A DNA stretch of 64,000 nt from Flavobacterium aquicola. Lineage in GTDB: Bacteria; Bacteroidota; Bacteroidia; Flavobacteriales; Flavobacteriaceae. The notes under the pieces were generated by a model that had not been told where the DNA came from, made no database searches, and saw only the letters and a list, made by a program, of their open reading frames with translations. The stretch spans positions 1 to 64,000 of the forward strand of contig NZ_QUNI01000012.1 in assembly GCF_003385115.1 (NCBI RefSeq), in the 5' to 3' direction. Positions 7,630 to 16,830 of this stretch are shown in pieces (position 1 is the stretch's first letter; each line of letters starts with the position of its first letter). The translations under genes were made by a program, and so were the position numbers.

Positions 7630-9183
7630 TTAAGCTTTTTTTGCTTTTCTTTTGTTCCAAAAATACTCGCCGGCAAAAAATAAGGCAAGAGTAATCAAGA
7701 AAAATTTAAAGTAAGATTGTGGCTGTCCTTCACCGCTAACAGTAGTGAATACCCTGTCCCAGCGAATTTTGTTTAAGCCTTTTCCATTAGTATCCCAGCT
7801 TAACCAAATAAAAATTGGTTTTCCTACTATATGATTTTCTGGAACATAACCCCAATAGCGGCTGTCTTCCGAGTTGTGGCGGTTATCACCCATCATCCAA
7901 TAATAATTTTGGCTGAAAGTATAGGTGCTGGCAGCTTTTCCATTAATTATAATCTCATTTCCATTCACTTTCAGGTCATTTTTCTCGTAGTCAGTGATAA
8001 TGGTTTTATAAAATGGCAATGATTCTAGAGTCAATGCAACCGTTTTTCCTTTTTGTGGAATATAAATTGGTCCAAAATTATCTTGGCTCCATGGTTTAGT
8101 ATGAGGAAAAATACCGCTGTCAGCATTATTATAAATGATTCGGTTTACGGCTGTTATTCCAGGCACATTTTTTAGTCTCTCAGCCCCAGCAACAGTCAAT
8201 GCACTTACAACCAATGTATCTCTGGTTTGCTGATTTAAAAAATAACCTCCGTCTGTGATATCCATGTCTCTGAACAGGTATTCAAAATCGATAGGGGTTT
8301 TACCATCCAAAATTACTTTATAAGAAAATTGTGGTTTTGCACGTTCTGGCAAAATCAATTCTTTCCCATTAATGTATACTAAGCCGTTTTTTATCGATAA
8401 GCTGTCTCCGGGAACACCAACGCAGCGTTTTACATAATTTGATTTTTTGTCTATAGGCTTGTCAACTCTAAGTCCTGATCGATCTCTAAATTTATATACA
8501 GTATCAGCTGGCCAGTTGAAAACGACAATGTCAGTTCGGCCAATAGTTTGTAAACCAGGAAGCCTAAAATAAGGCAATTGTGGCCAATTCAAATAAGATT
8601 TTTGTTTAGTTAACGGAATAGTATCGTGTACCATTGGCATTGCTACAGTAGTCATTGGGACTCTGGCACCGTAATTCATTTTGCTTACAAACAAGAAGTC
8701 TCCAACTAATAATGATTTCTCTAAAGAAGAAGTAGGAATGGTGTATGGTTGGATAAAGTAAGTGTGTACAATTGTTGCCACAATAATTGCAAAAAGCAAG
8801 GAACTAATCGTATCGGCAGCTTTATGTTCGGAATTTGCATTTCGATCAGCTATGTATGTTAAAGTTTGCGTGTAATTAAGATAAAAAATATAAAAACCTA
8901 GGGTTACAATTACAAGAAAAGTATCTAGACTTGATTTTTTACCAAAGCTTCGAAGCGTTTCTACCCAAATAACGGGAAACATAATTAAATTAATAATTGG
9001 AATAAAAAGTAAAATTGTCCACCATGTTGGGCGTCCAATTATTTTCATTAAAACAATAGCATTGTAAACTGGAATAGCAGCTTCCCGTCTTTTTCGCCCA
9101 GCACTTTCATATAGTTTCCATGTTCCTAAGAAATGAATTACCTGAACAGCTAAGAAAAATACAAACCAAAGATATAGTGTCAT
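7630..9183 (-). CDS. lepB: Signal peptidase I
   Basis: Signal peptidase I removes signal peptides from exported proteins. At 517 residues it is far longer than the roughly 320-residue E. coli enzyme. Residues 1-115 are a polytopic N-terminal domain with about three hydrophobic helices (DUF5684-like in appearance), a further anchor lies at about 126-147, and the S26 catalytic domain follows. The nucleophile is Ser153 in PTSSLEKS, where the common box is PSxSM; the Lys base is Lys252 in VKRCVGVPGD, and the last box GDNRHNSEDSRYWG is near 432. A large insertion (about 265-425) separates boxes D and E. Lies 75 bases after dapB in the same operon. Confidence 0.95.
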   Translation of the reverse strand: MTLYLWFVFFLAVQVIHFLGTWKLYESAGRKRREAAIPVYNAIVLMKIIGRPTWWTILLFIPIINLIMFPVIWVETLRSFGKKSSLDTFLVIVTLGFYIFYLNYTQTLTYIADRNANSEHKAADTISSLLFAIIVATIVHTYFIQPYTIPTSSLEKSLLVGDFLFVSKMNYGARVPMTTVAMPMVHDTIPLTKQKSYLNWPQLPYFRLPGLQTIGRTDIVVFNWPADTVYKFRDRSGLRVDKPIDKKSNYVKRCVGVPGDSLSIKNGLVYINGKELILPERAKPQFSYKVILDGKTPIDFEYLFRDMDITDGGYFLNQQTRDTLVVSALTVAGAERLKNVPGITAVNRIIYNNADSGIFPHTKPWSQDNFGPIYIPQKGKTVALTLESLPFYKTIITDYEKNDLKVNGNEIIINGKAASTYTFSQNYYWMMGDNRHNSEDSRYWGYVPENHIVGKPIFIWLSWDTNGKGLNKIRWDRVFTTVSGEGQPQSYFKFFLITLALFFAGEYFWNKRKAKKA

Positions 9184-9258
9184 AATTTGAAAATTTGAGG
9201 TTAAAAATTAGAAGTTTAGATCGGGATCCAAATTCTATTTTAAATTGTATTCGAAATG

Positions 9259-9966
9259 TTATTTGGAATTTAAATTCAATACATCTTTCATAGTAAATAC
9301 ACCATGTTTTCCGGCTAACCATTCGGCAGCGATTACAGCTCCCAGCGCAAAGCCTTCACGATTGTGTGCGGTATGTTTTATTTCAATTGAATCTACTTCG
9401 GAGTTGTAAGTTACTGTGTGTGTTCCGGGAACATTTCCTGTTCGTACTGCTTCAATATGAATTTCGTTTTCTTTAGCTGTATCTAATGTCCAATTAGAGT
9501 AATTGCTATTTTTTATAACTCCTTTTGCTAAGGAAATAGCTGTTCCGCTTGGTGCATCTAGCTTTTGATCGTGGTGAATCTCTTCCATGTCAACTTTGTA
9601 ATGATCAAAAGGCGCCATGATTTTGGCTAAATATTCGTTGAATTCAAAGAATAAATTAACACCTAGGCTAAAATTTGAACTGGATATAAAACCTCCGTTT
9701 TTTGCTGCGCAAAGCGCAATCATTTCATCATAATGCTCTAGCCAGCCCGTTGTACCCGAAACTACAGGGACATTAGCGTTAAAACAACTGGAAATATTAC
9801 TGACCGCTGCAGTTGGAACACTAAAATCGATAGCAACATCGGCAGTCGAAAGTCCATCATAAGTACTGAATTCATCTTTCTTTAAAACAATTTCATGTCC
9901 TCTTTCTAAAGCAATTCTTTCGATTACCTGCCCCATCTTTCCGTATCCTAAAAGCGCAATTTTCAT
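9259..9966 (-). CDS. dapB: 4-hydroxy-tetrahydrodipicolinate reductase
   Basis: DapB reduces 4-hydroxy-tetrahydrodipicolinate with NAD(P)H on the path to diaminopimelate and lysine. The dinucleotide fold starts at once (LGYGKMG, residues 6-12), SGTTGW at 70-75 marks the cofactor-contacting loop, and the signature EIHHDQKLDAPSGTA at 129-143 contains the catalytic His131/His132 and Lys135. At 235 residues it is slightly short for the family (about 240-270) but complete. It sits between DUF5683 and lepB, the usual Bacteroidota arrangement. Confidence 0.96.
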   Translation of the reverse strand: MKIALLGYGKMGQVIERIALERGHEIVLKKDEFSTYDGLSTADVAIDFSVPTAAVSNISSCFNANVPVVSGTTGWLEHYDEMIALCAAKNGGFISSSNFSLGVNLFFEFNEYLAKIMAPFDHYKVDMEEIHHDQKLDAPSGTAISLAKGVIKNSNYSNWTLDTAKENEIHIEAVRTGNVPGTHTVTYNSEVDSIEIKHTAHNREGFALGAVIAAEWLAGKHGVFTMKDVLNLNSK

Positions 9967-10015
9967 TATGTATTATTTTTTGATTTGTAAAAAAAGAGAC
10001 GAATAATTTTCGAAT

Positions 10016-10576
10016 CTAAAAACGATAATTAAGTGTTAGTCCTAGATTTGCTTTTAATGTTACAGCATCTGGAGTAATTTCGGGTCTTACTGATAGACTT
10101 TGATTAACGTTGAATTGTCTTAATGCAGCATGTACGTTGGCATCTATAATGTTAAGGACATAAAAGCCAAGTACAAAAAAACCTGATAACGAAGCATTTC
10201 TTTGGTAAAACTCTTGTGCCGAAATTAACTGAGTGTCTGTTAAATAGGCATAATTAGGATCGGGATTACCAGATAAACGGCTTTTATAAGCGTCCCGATA
10301 CTCATTGTATTTTTTTTTGCTGTCAGCATAAAGGTATAAACTGGTTCCAATAGCACCATAAACTATTGGAATTTTCCAATAGGCTTTATTATATGCTTGG
10401 CCAAGTCCAGGTAATATTGCTGAATAAAAAGCTGCTTTTGCAGGCGTCAAAGGATCTATTTCTACTAATTTTAAAGTGTCTTTTGATTGTAAAACAGCAT
10501 CTTTTTTTGCTTGTGCAAAAATTGCTGCGTTTCCAAAAAGAAAAAGCAATAGACCTATGAATATGATTTTATTCAC
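10016..10576 (-). CDS. DUF5683 family membrane/secreted protein
   Basis: A 186-residue protein with an N-terminal signal sequence (hydrophobic residues 3-20, ending AIFAQA), then a conserved-looking core PAKAAFYSAILPGLGQAYN and a second hydrophobic stretch. This matches the DUF5683 family that commonly lies directly after parB in Bacteroidota. The start codon is GTG and shares its G with the parB stop (TAGTG), so translation is likely coupled to parB. The C-terminus ends in a beta-strand with terminal Phe (LNYRF), typical of proteins placed in the outer membrane; that location is an inference. No function known to me. Confidence 0.88.
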   Translation of the reverse strand: MNKIIFIGLLLFLFGNAAIFAQAKKDAVLQSKDTLKLVEIDPLTPAKAAFYSAILPGLGQAYNKAYWKIPIVYGAIGTSLYLYADSKKKYNEYRDAYKSRLSGNPDPNYAYLTDTQLISAQEFYQRNASLSGFFVLGFYVLNIIDANVHAALRQFNVNQSLSVRPEITPDAVTLKANLGLTLNYRF

Positions 10577-11475
10577 TATCCTTCTATTAATTTTATAATT
10601 CTATTGAAATCTTCTTCAGAATGGAAAGGTATAGTAATTTTTCCTTTGCCATTTCCAGCCACTTTTACATCTATTTTTGTTCCAAAATATTTATTAAAAG
10701 TACTTACATCTTCATCGTTAATTTCAAAAGAAGCAGTTTTTGCAGGGATAGCAGGTTTTGGTTTTAAACTTTCGTGGTAGTTTTTTACCAAAGTTTCAGT
10801 TTCCCTAACCGAAAGATTTTGGCTTACTATTTTCTGATAAATATCAGTCTGCACATCATGATCATCAATATTGATAATTGCGCGGCCATGCCCCATACTG
10901 ATAAAACCGTCACGGATACCAGTTTGAATAATCGGATCAAGTTTTAATAAACGTAAATAATTGGCAATTGTAGAGCGTTTTTTACCCACTCTTTCGCTCA
11001 TTTGTTCCTGAGTTAATTGAATTTCATCAATCAAACGCTGGTAAGATAAGGCAATCTCTATTGGATCTAAGTCATGACGCTGGATGTTTTCAACCAAAGC
11101 CATTACTAGTGATTCATTATCGTTTGCGATTCGAATATAAGCAGGAACAGTTGTAAGTCCAATCAATTTAGAAGCGCGTAAACGGCGTTCTCCAGAAATT
11201 AACTGGTATTTATTAAAGTCTAATTTACGTACAGTAATAGGCTGAATCACACCTAATTCCTTTATAGAAGTGGCTAATTCGCGTAAAGATTCTTCATTAA
11301 AATTACTTCGGGGCTGAAATGGATTTATTTCTATAGCATCAATTTCAAGCTCAATAATATTCCCTACCACTTTATCTGCATTTTTATCTTCTACCGACTG
11401 AATATCGTTTTCAGGATCTTTTAATAATGCAGATAAACCTCTACCTAAGGCTTGTTTTTTTATTGCTTTTGACAT
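10576..11475 (-). CDS. parB: Chromosome-partitioning protein ParB
   Basis: ParB binds parS sites near the origin and loads SMC. The 299-residue protein has the N-terminal ParA-contact segment (LGRGLSALL near residue 9), the ParB/Srx nucleotide-binding box with NPFQPR and GERRLRA, an HTH domain in the middle (EQMSERVGKKRSTIANYLRLLKL region), and a C-terminal dimerisation domain. The gene starts five bases after the parA stop and overlaps the next gene by one base. I looked for a parS palindrome like TGTTTCACGTGAAACA in the window and did not see one. Confidence 0.97.
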   Translation of the reverse strand: MSKAIKKQALGRGLSALLKDPENDIQSVEDKNADKVVGNIIELEIDAIEINPFQPRSNFNEESLRELATSIKELGVIQPITVRKLDFNKYQLISGERRLRASKLIGLTTVPAYIRIANDNESLVMALVENIQRHDLDPIEIALSYQRLIDEIQLTQEQMSERVGKKRSTIANYLRLLKLDPIIQTGIRDGFISMGHGRAIINIDDHDVQTDIYQKIVSQNLSVRETETLVKNYHESLKPKPAIPAKTASFEINDEDVSTFNKYFGTKIDVKVAGNGKGKITIPFHSEEDFNRIIKLIEG

Positions 11476-11479
11476 ACAG

Positions 11480-12247
11480 CTATTTACTATTTTTCTTTAT
11501 AATTTCTTGTGCTAAATGAATGTAATTAACGGCTCCTTTGCTGGTCGCATCATAGTTAATAATGCTTTCGCCAAAACTTGGAGCTTCACTCAATTTTACA
11601 TTTCTTTGAATCACAGTTTCAAAAACCATATCGTTAAAGTGTTTTTGAACCTCTTCAACCACTTGGTTTGATAAACGCAATCTTGAATCAAACATTGTCA
11701 GCAGTAATCCTTCAATATCTAAATCTGGGTTGTGAATTTTTTGAATACTTTTTATAGTATTCAATAATTTACCCAAACCTTCTAATGCAAAGTACTCACA
11801 TTGAATTGGGATAACTACAGAATCTGCAGCTGTTAAGGCGTTCAAAGTCAAAAGACCAAGAGAAGGAGCGCAGTCAATTAATATATAATCGTATTGATCT
11901 TTCACGCTTTCCAATGCTTTTTTAAGCATGTATTCTCTGTTTTCTTTGTCGACCAATTCTATTTCAATCGCAACAAGATCGATATGTGCAGGAATTACAT
12001 CAACATTTGGTGAAGAACATTTAATGACAGCTTCCAAAGGAGTATGACTGTGTTCCAGAATTTGATAGGTTCCTATTTCAACAGTTTCAACATCAATTCC
12101 TAAACCTGATGTTGCATTTGCTTGAGGATCAGCATCTATAAGTAATACTTTTTTTTCTAATACACCAAGTGAAGCAGCTAGGTTTATTGAAGTTGTAGTT
12201 TTTCCAACTCCGCCTTTCTGATTCGCAATCGCTATAATTTTACCCAT
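11480..12247 (-). CDS. parA: Chromosome-partitioning ATPase ParA/Soj
   Basis: A 255-residue ParA-type ATPase with the deviant Walker A motif KGGVGKTT at 11-18 and Walker A' region LLIDADPQANAT, and a switch region DCAPSLGLLTLNAL. ParA forms nucleoid-bound gradients that move ParB-parS complexes. It lacks an N-terminal HTH, the usual form for a chromosomal Soj-type protein. It heads the operon parA-parB-DUF5683-dapB-lepB-wbqC. Confidence 0.97.
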   Translation of the reverse strand: MGKIIAIANQKGGVGKTTTSINLAASLGVLEKKVLLIDADPQANATSGLGIDVETVEIGTYQILEHSHTPLEAVIKCSSPNVDVIPAHIDLVAIEIELVDKENREYMLKKALESVKDQYDYILIDCAPSLGLLTLNALTAADSVVIPIQCEYFALEGLGKLLNTIKSIQKIHNPDLDIEGLLLTMFDSRLRLSNQVVEEVQKHFNDMVFETVIQRNVKLSEAPSFGESIINYDATSKGAVNYIHLAQEIIKKNSK

Positions 12248-12394
12248 TTATTTTCTAAATTTTGAACGGTAAAAATACAATTATTTATGGGTTTTGAAAA
12301 TCTATTTTGTTAACAAAAACAAATAGTTTTTAGACTTCCCGATTTATCCCAACAATATTGTGTGTATTTTTCTTGATTACTCATAATAGTGCAA

Positions 12395-12426
12395 AAAAAG
12401 AGAACTGCATAATTAGTTCTCTTTTT
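12395..12426 (-). terminator. Rho-independent terminator after the SDR gene
   Basis: AAAAAGAGAACT (12395-12406) pairs with AGTTCTCTTTTT (12415-12426). Read on the minus strand it lies about 60 bases past the SDR stop and ends in a T-run, and it separates that gene from parA. Confidence 0.75.
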
Positions 12427-12483
12427 GATTTATTATTGAATACTTTCAATTATCTGAATCTGAATTCTGAATTCTGAAAACAG

Positions 12484-13365
12484 CTAGCTCTTTTTCTTTG
12501 CTTTAATCATCATTTCCAATTGATCCCAAAGTTCTTCTGGAATAGCTTCCAATAAATTGAACTGCCCGGCACCTTTCAGCCATTCACCTCCATCAATAAC
12601 TACTACTTCGCCGTTTACGTAAGCAGAAAAGTCGGAGACTAAATATGCTGCCAAATTCGCTAATTCCTGATGGTCGCCAACCCTTTTTAGTGGAACTTTT
12701 TTGGCCATATCGAACTTTTCGGAAAGATCTCCCGGCAATAATCGGTCCCAAGCGCCTTTGGTAGGAAATGGTCCTGGAGCTATTGCATTGGTACGGATAC
12801 CATATTTTGCCCATTCTACAGCTAGACTTCTAGTCATGGCTAAAACTCCAGCTTTGGCAGTTGCGCTGGGAACCACGTAGGCAGAACCTGTCCAAGCGTA
12901 AGTTGTAACGATATTCAAAACAGTTGCCGAAGTTTGTTTAGTGTCAATCCAGTGTTTTCCAAAAGCAAGTGTGCAGTTTTTGGTTCCCTTCAAAACAATG
13001 TCGATTACAGTATCAAAAGCATTGGCTGATAAACGTTCTGTTGGAGAGATAAAATTACCTGCTGCATTGTTTAGCAACACGTCAACTTTGCCAAAAGCTT
13101 TCAGTACCTCTTGAAGCATATTTTCTACTTCGTCATAATGACGTACGTCACATTGAAGCGGTAAACATGTTCCATTGGTTTCTGATTCTAATTCCTGAGC
13201 TGTGTTTTTTAATTTTTCTAAATCTCTAGAAGTGATGGCAACCTTTGCACCTAATTCTAAAAAATACCTAGTCATTGCTTTTCCTAAGCCGCTTCCGCCT
13301 CCAGTAACTACTATTACTTTGCCCTGTAAAGCATCGTCTCTTAACATTTTATCAGTATAACTCAT
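12484..13365 (-). CDS. Short-chain dehydrogenase, 2,4-dienoyl-CoA reductase-like
   Basis: A 293-residue classical-length SDR. The cofactor motif is TGGGSGLGKAM near residue 21, and NNAAGNF marks the structural NNAG box. Where most SDRs have YxxxK, this protein reads SATAK followed by AGVLAMTRSLAVEW. A Ser at the Tyr position with the PSA-x-AK pattern is typical of 2,4-dienoyl-CoA reductases (DECR/PDH type), which reduce dienoyl-CoA during breakdown of unsaturated fatty acids with NADPH. The C-terminal half has the matching NAIAPGPFPTKGAWDRL segment. It stands alone between two minus-strand neighbours. Confidence 0.88.
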   Translation of the reverse strand: MSYTDKMLRDDALQGKVIVVTGGGSGLGKAMTRYFLELGAKVAITSRDLEKLKNTAQELESETNGTCLPLQCDVRHYDEVENMLQEVLKAFGKVDVLLNNAAGNFISPTERLSANAFDTVIDIVLKGTKNCTLAFGKHWIDTKQTSATVLNIVTTYAWTGSAYVVPSATAKAGVLAMTRSLAVEWAKYGIRTNAIAPGPFPTKGAWDRLLPGDLSEKFDMAKKVPLKRVGDHQELANLAAYLVSDFSAYVNGEVVVIDGGEWLKGAGQFNLLEAIPEELWDQLEMMIKAKKKS

Positions 13366-13481
13366 AATGTTTTATATTTTGAATTGTAAATGTAATAAAA
13401 TTAAATAGTATGCACGCATAATAAAAAAAATTAAATATTTAGATGTATAGATGCTAAAATTAAAATGTCAGCAGCTGTAAT

Positions 13482-14606
13482 TTAGACTGCGCACAATCTT
13501 TTTGCAGCTTCTTCCAATGTGAAATCATCTTTGGCAAAGCAAAAACGAATTAATTTTAAATCTTTTCCATCGGCATAAAAAGTAGATATTGGAATGGCTG
13601 CAACACCATGATCTTTGATTAATTGCTTGCAAAAATCTACATCACTTTTATCGGAAATATTGCTATATGATGCTACTTGAAAATAAGTTCCTTCACAAGG
13701 CATCAGTTCAAATCGGCTGTTTTTTAATAATGCTCTGAAATAATCTCTTTTTTGCTGATAAAACGGACTAATTTCTTCTACCGCAACCAAATCTAAATAT
13801 TCGGAAACTGCCACTTGACAAATGCTGTTTACACTGAAAACCAGAAACTGATGTACCTTTTTTATTTCTTTCATCAAATGTTCGGGAGCCACTAGATAAC
13901 CGATTTTCCATCCTGTAACATGAAATGATTTTCCAAATGAGGAAATTGTGATACAGCGGTCAAACAGTTTTTTCCGAGTATGTGTTGAAATGTGTTTTTG
14001 TTCGAAAGTGATATATTCATAAACTTCATCAGAAAGCAACAGCACATTTGGATGTTTTTCCAAAAGAGCTTCCAGATTTTCAAAATCGGATTTGTTTAAA
14101 ATTTTCCCCGTTGGATTGTGCGGATTATTGATGATAATCATTTTTGTTTTATCCGAAAATGCATTTGCAATAGTATTCCAGTTGGGAGTATAGTCGTCGT
14201 TAAGTGATACTCGTACTGGTTTTGCATTACTCAATAAAATAGGAGCTTCATAACAATCATAGCTTGGATCCAGAATTATTACTTCATCATTGGGTTGTAA
14301 TAAAGCCAGTAAAGTTGTAAATATTGCCTGAGTTGCTCCAGCAGTAACAAGTATTTCGGTTTCAAGTGTTTCGCGCTGGTAAGATGATTTTACTAATCCT
14401 GTAATTTTGGTTATTAAAGGAGGATAGCCTGACATTGGAGTATATTGATGGACATTTTCTGTGGCTAGACGAGAAATTATTTGAGTTAATCTTTCGTCAA
14501 CTGGGAAGTTTGGAAATCCCTGCGAAAGATTAATTGCGTTGTATTCAGCAGCCATTTTGGACATTACCGTAAAAATGCTCGTTGTTACATTTGGGAGTTT
14601 ACTCAT
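13482..14606 (-). CDS. Methionine/kynurenine-type pyridoxal-phosphate aminotransferase
   Basis: A 374-residue fold-type I aminotransferase of the class I/II group. Motifs in order: INLSQGFPNFP (substrate-side loop), TAGATQAIF (cofactor phosphate), NNPHNPTGK, SDEVYEY with the PLP-ring Asp and Tyr, SSFGKS with the Schiff-base Lys, and GWKIGYL. The sequence style matches the YbdL/kynurenine aminotransferase branch, annotated in flavobacteria as methionine aminotransferase, the last step of the methionine salvage pathway. Substrate assignment is by family style only; glutamine or kynurenine transaminase would be alternatives. Confidence 0.88.
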   Translation of the reverse strand: MSKLPNVTTSIFTVMSKMAAEYNAINLSQGFPNFPVDERLTQIISRLATENVHQYTPMSGYPPLITKITGLVKSSYQRETLETEILVTAGATQAIFTTLLALLQPNDEVIILDPSYDCYEAPILLSNAKPVRVSLNDDYTPNWNTIANAFSDKTKMIIINNPHNPTGKILNKSDFENLEALLEKHPNVLLLSDEVYEYITFEQKHISTHTRKKLFDRCITISSFGKSFHVTGWKIGYLVAPEHLMKEIKKVHQFLVFSVNSICQVAVSEYLDLVAVEEISPFYQQKRDYFRALLKNSRFELMPCEGTYFQVASYSNISDKSDVDFCKQLIKDHGVAAIPISTFYADGKDLKLIRFCFAKDDFTLEEAAKRLCAV

Positions 14607-14650
14607 TATAATAGAATAATTTATTCAGTATAAAATTAGTTCTTGAAAAA

Positions 14651-15496
14651 TTAATTCATCTTTTCCAATTCGTTTTTAAATTTTTCAACATACGGCCCAA
14701 AACGTTCGTCTTTGTCAATTTGAGTAAAGATTATCCATTCGTTGAACTTTTTTAAATTATTCTGACTGTAGAAAGCGCATAAGATATTGAACGCGTTTTC
14801 AGATTCATAAGTCTTGTCAGTTATATCCTTTGCTGTTTTATAATAGGTTTTTAATGCATCAGGTAGCTGATTGTTATGTACTTGTGAATAAAGTAATTGT
14901 TTGTAAGCATAAGCGTCGTCCGGTGATTCTTTAATTGCTTCTTTTAGGATGGTAATCGCATTTTGAGGCTGATTTAAACAATTATATGAAAAAGCAATTT
15001 CAGTTTTAAGCCCTTTGTAATTTGGGTCAATGTTTTTTACTTTTTCTAAAAACGTCAATCCTTTAGCGCATTCGCTCCATGCATTATAAGTAGAACCCCA
15101 TTTGAATAACCTATTGGCTTCGTTTTCGTCTTTTTGATATGCTTCGAGCCAATCGGGAGTTTTTGAAATACCAAATTCGGCAAAAAAAGATTCAGGGATA
15201 ATTGCTACTAATGACTTGTTTGGCTGTAATCTAAACTTCATAGAACTTCCCTTTTCTTTTTTGCTTATAAGGAATTTTTCATTGCTGTTTATTTTGAGTG
15301 AACCGCCAAAATCGAAAAGTAAACCTTCTTTATCGTCCATGTATACAAAGCCATAGCTGTAGGAGCCTTGTGAGTCAGATGGGAATACGACCCATTTATT
15401 TTCGCAGTCAATAGGTTTTAAATTGAAATTCAATTTATCTTGAGCTGTACAGCAAATGCTTATAAAAAAACTTAGAATTAAGATGAAGATTTTCAT
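14651..15496 (-). CDS. Exported tetratricopeptide-repeat protein
   Basis: A 281-residue protein with an N-terminal signal sequence (residues 2-19, ending CCTAQ, either a type I site or a lipoprotein box), a beta-rich first half with WVVFPSDSQGSYSYGFVY, and TPR-like helix pairs from about residue 145 to 260. No catalytic motif visible. It lies 39 bases behind the RsmI-like gene on the same strand and may end the dnaA operon. Function not recognised. Confidence 0.75.
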   Translation of the reverse strand: MKIFILILSFFISICCTAQDKLNFNLKPIDCENKWVVFPSDSQGSYSYGFVYMDDKEGLLFDFGGSLKINSNEKFLISKKEKGSSMKFRLQPNKSLVAIIPESFFAEFGISKTPDWLEAYQKDENEANRLFKWGSTYNAWSECAKGLTFLEKVKNIDPNYKGLKTEIAFSYNCLNQPQNAITILKEAIKESPDDAYAYKQLLYSQVHNNQLPDALKTYYKTAKDITDKTYESENAFNILCAFYSQNNLKKFNEWIIFTQIDKDERFGPYVEKFKNELEKMN

Positions 15497-15535
15497 AATA
15501 TAAAAAAGTTATGGTGGTACGCTCAAAATGTTTTT

Positions 15536-16258
15536 TTACATTTTATGGATAATAAAAATAGTGGGACGTTTGTGTAAGTCGATCGTTTCTTTTTTCCATG
15601 CCGAAATTTTCTTTGTTTTGATGTATTCTGTCGGTAAGGTGATATCGGCAGCTATGCACAAATGAGTTTCGGGATTCAGAGTTTGGATTAAATCTTCCAG
15701 TAATTTATTGTTGCGGTACGGTGTTTCTATAAAAATCTGAGATTGATTTTTTTCGAAAGAGATACGCTCTAAACTTTTGAAACTCGCTCTTTTTTCGTCT
15801 TTTTCGATGGGCAAATAACCGTGAAAAGTAAAGCTTTGTCCGTTCATTCCTGATGCCATCATAGCCAATAAAATAGAAGAAGGGCCAACAAGTGGAATCA
15901 CTTGAATTCCTTTTTCGTGCGCTAATTTTACGATTACTGCACCCGGATCGGCTACTCCGGGACAGCCGGCTTCGCTCATGAGTCCCATGTTTTTTCCTTC
16001 CAAAAGCGGTTTTATAAACTCTTGGTGTTCTTTGGTCTCAGTATGTTTGTTAAGGATAAAAAGTTTTAATTCGGATTGTTTTTTTTCCGGATTGGTGAGC
16101 TTGATAGATTTACGGGCAGTTTTATCATTTTCAACTACATAATAATCGATTAAATCGACACATCTTTTTATGGTTTGCGGTAATACATCCATAGGGTCGC
16201 AGTCGCCCATTGTAGTAGGAATTAAATACAGTTTTCCAAAAAGAGGTGCTGCTTTCAT
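15536..16258 (-). CDS. RsmI-like SAM-dependent methyltransferase
   Basis: A 240-residue member of the tetrapyrrole-methylase superfamily, close in motif to RsmI (16S rRNA C1402 ribose 2'-O-methyltransferase): MSEAGCPGVADPGA, IPLVGPSSILLAMMASG and FHGYLP. Classical RsmI begins with GTLYLVATPIGN, but here the equivalent strand reads KLYLIPTTMGD and the protein is about 45 residues shorter than E. coli RsmI. It could therefore be a paralogue with a different substrate. Located 98 bases after the tyrosine phosphatase in the dnaA transcript direction. Confidence 0.85.
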   Translation of the reverse strand: MKAAPLFGKLYLIPTTMGDCDPMDVLPQTIKRCVDLIDYYVVENDKTARKSIKLTNPEKKQSELKLFILNKHTETKEHQEFIKPLLEGKNMGLMSEAGCPGVADPGAVIVKLAHEKGIQVIPLVGPSSILLAMMASGMNGQSFTFHGYLPIEKDEKRASFKSLERISFEKNQSQIFIETPYRNNKLLEDLIQTLNPETHLCIAADITLPTEYIKTKKISAWKKETIDLHKRPTIFIIHKM

Positions 16259-16356
16259 AAGGTGATTTTTTTAGGAATGAGAAGTTTTAGCCTTATAAGA
16301 ATGATTTTTTGCTAGTGTACTTCGCTGGCAAAGTTATGAAAATAACAGATTTGATT

Positions 16357-16827
16357 TTATTCAGAATGTTTAGCAATCAGTCTTTCGGCAATTACTTCGC
16401 AGGCTTCGTCAAGCATTTTATATACTTGGTCAAAGCCATTCGCCATTCCGTAATAAGGATCAGGTACATCTACATTTTCATCAGGAAATATAGCATCCAG
16501 AATCAGCTGAACTTTCGCTTTTTGAGTTTCGTTTTGTGCCAAATGAATTACATCATTGTAATTACTGCTGTCCATTACAAAAATATAATCAAAAGTATCA
16601 AAATCAGCTCTTGAGAATTGTCTTCCTTTTTGATTGCAAATGTCTAAACCATTTTTTTTTGCGGTGGATATGGAACGTTTATCTGGTGCATGGCCAACAT
16701 GCCAAGAACCTGTTCCTGCTGAGTCAACAAGGAATTTTTCAGTAGGAAGTTTGGAGGCTAATATACCTTCTGCCAAAGGAGATCGGCAGATATTGCCCAA
16801 ACAAACCATTAAAATTTTAACAGGCAT
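16357..16827 (-). CDS. Low-molecular-weight protein tyrosine phosphatase
   Basis: A 156-residue LMW-PTP. The signature C(x)5R loop appears at the N-terminus (VCLGNICRSP, Cys9 to Arg15 region), and the general-acid loop DPYYG near residue 121 holds the catalytic Asp. Such enzymes dephosphorylate phosphotyrosine, often opposing BY-kinases of exopolysaccharide export. It starts three bases after the dnaA stop, so is almost surely cotranscribed with dnaA. Confidence 0.94.
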   Translation of the reverse strand: MPVKILMVCLGNICRSPLAEGILASKLPTEKFLVDSAGTGSWHVGHAPDKRSISTAKKNGLDICNQKGRQFSRADFDTFDYIFVMDSSNYNDVIHLAQNETQKAKVQLILDAIFPDENVDVPDPYYGMANGFDQVYKMLDEACEVIAERLIAKHSE

Positions 16828-16830
16828 TGC

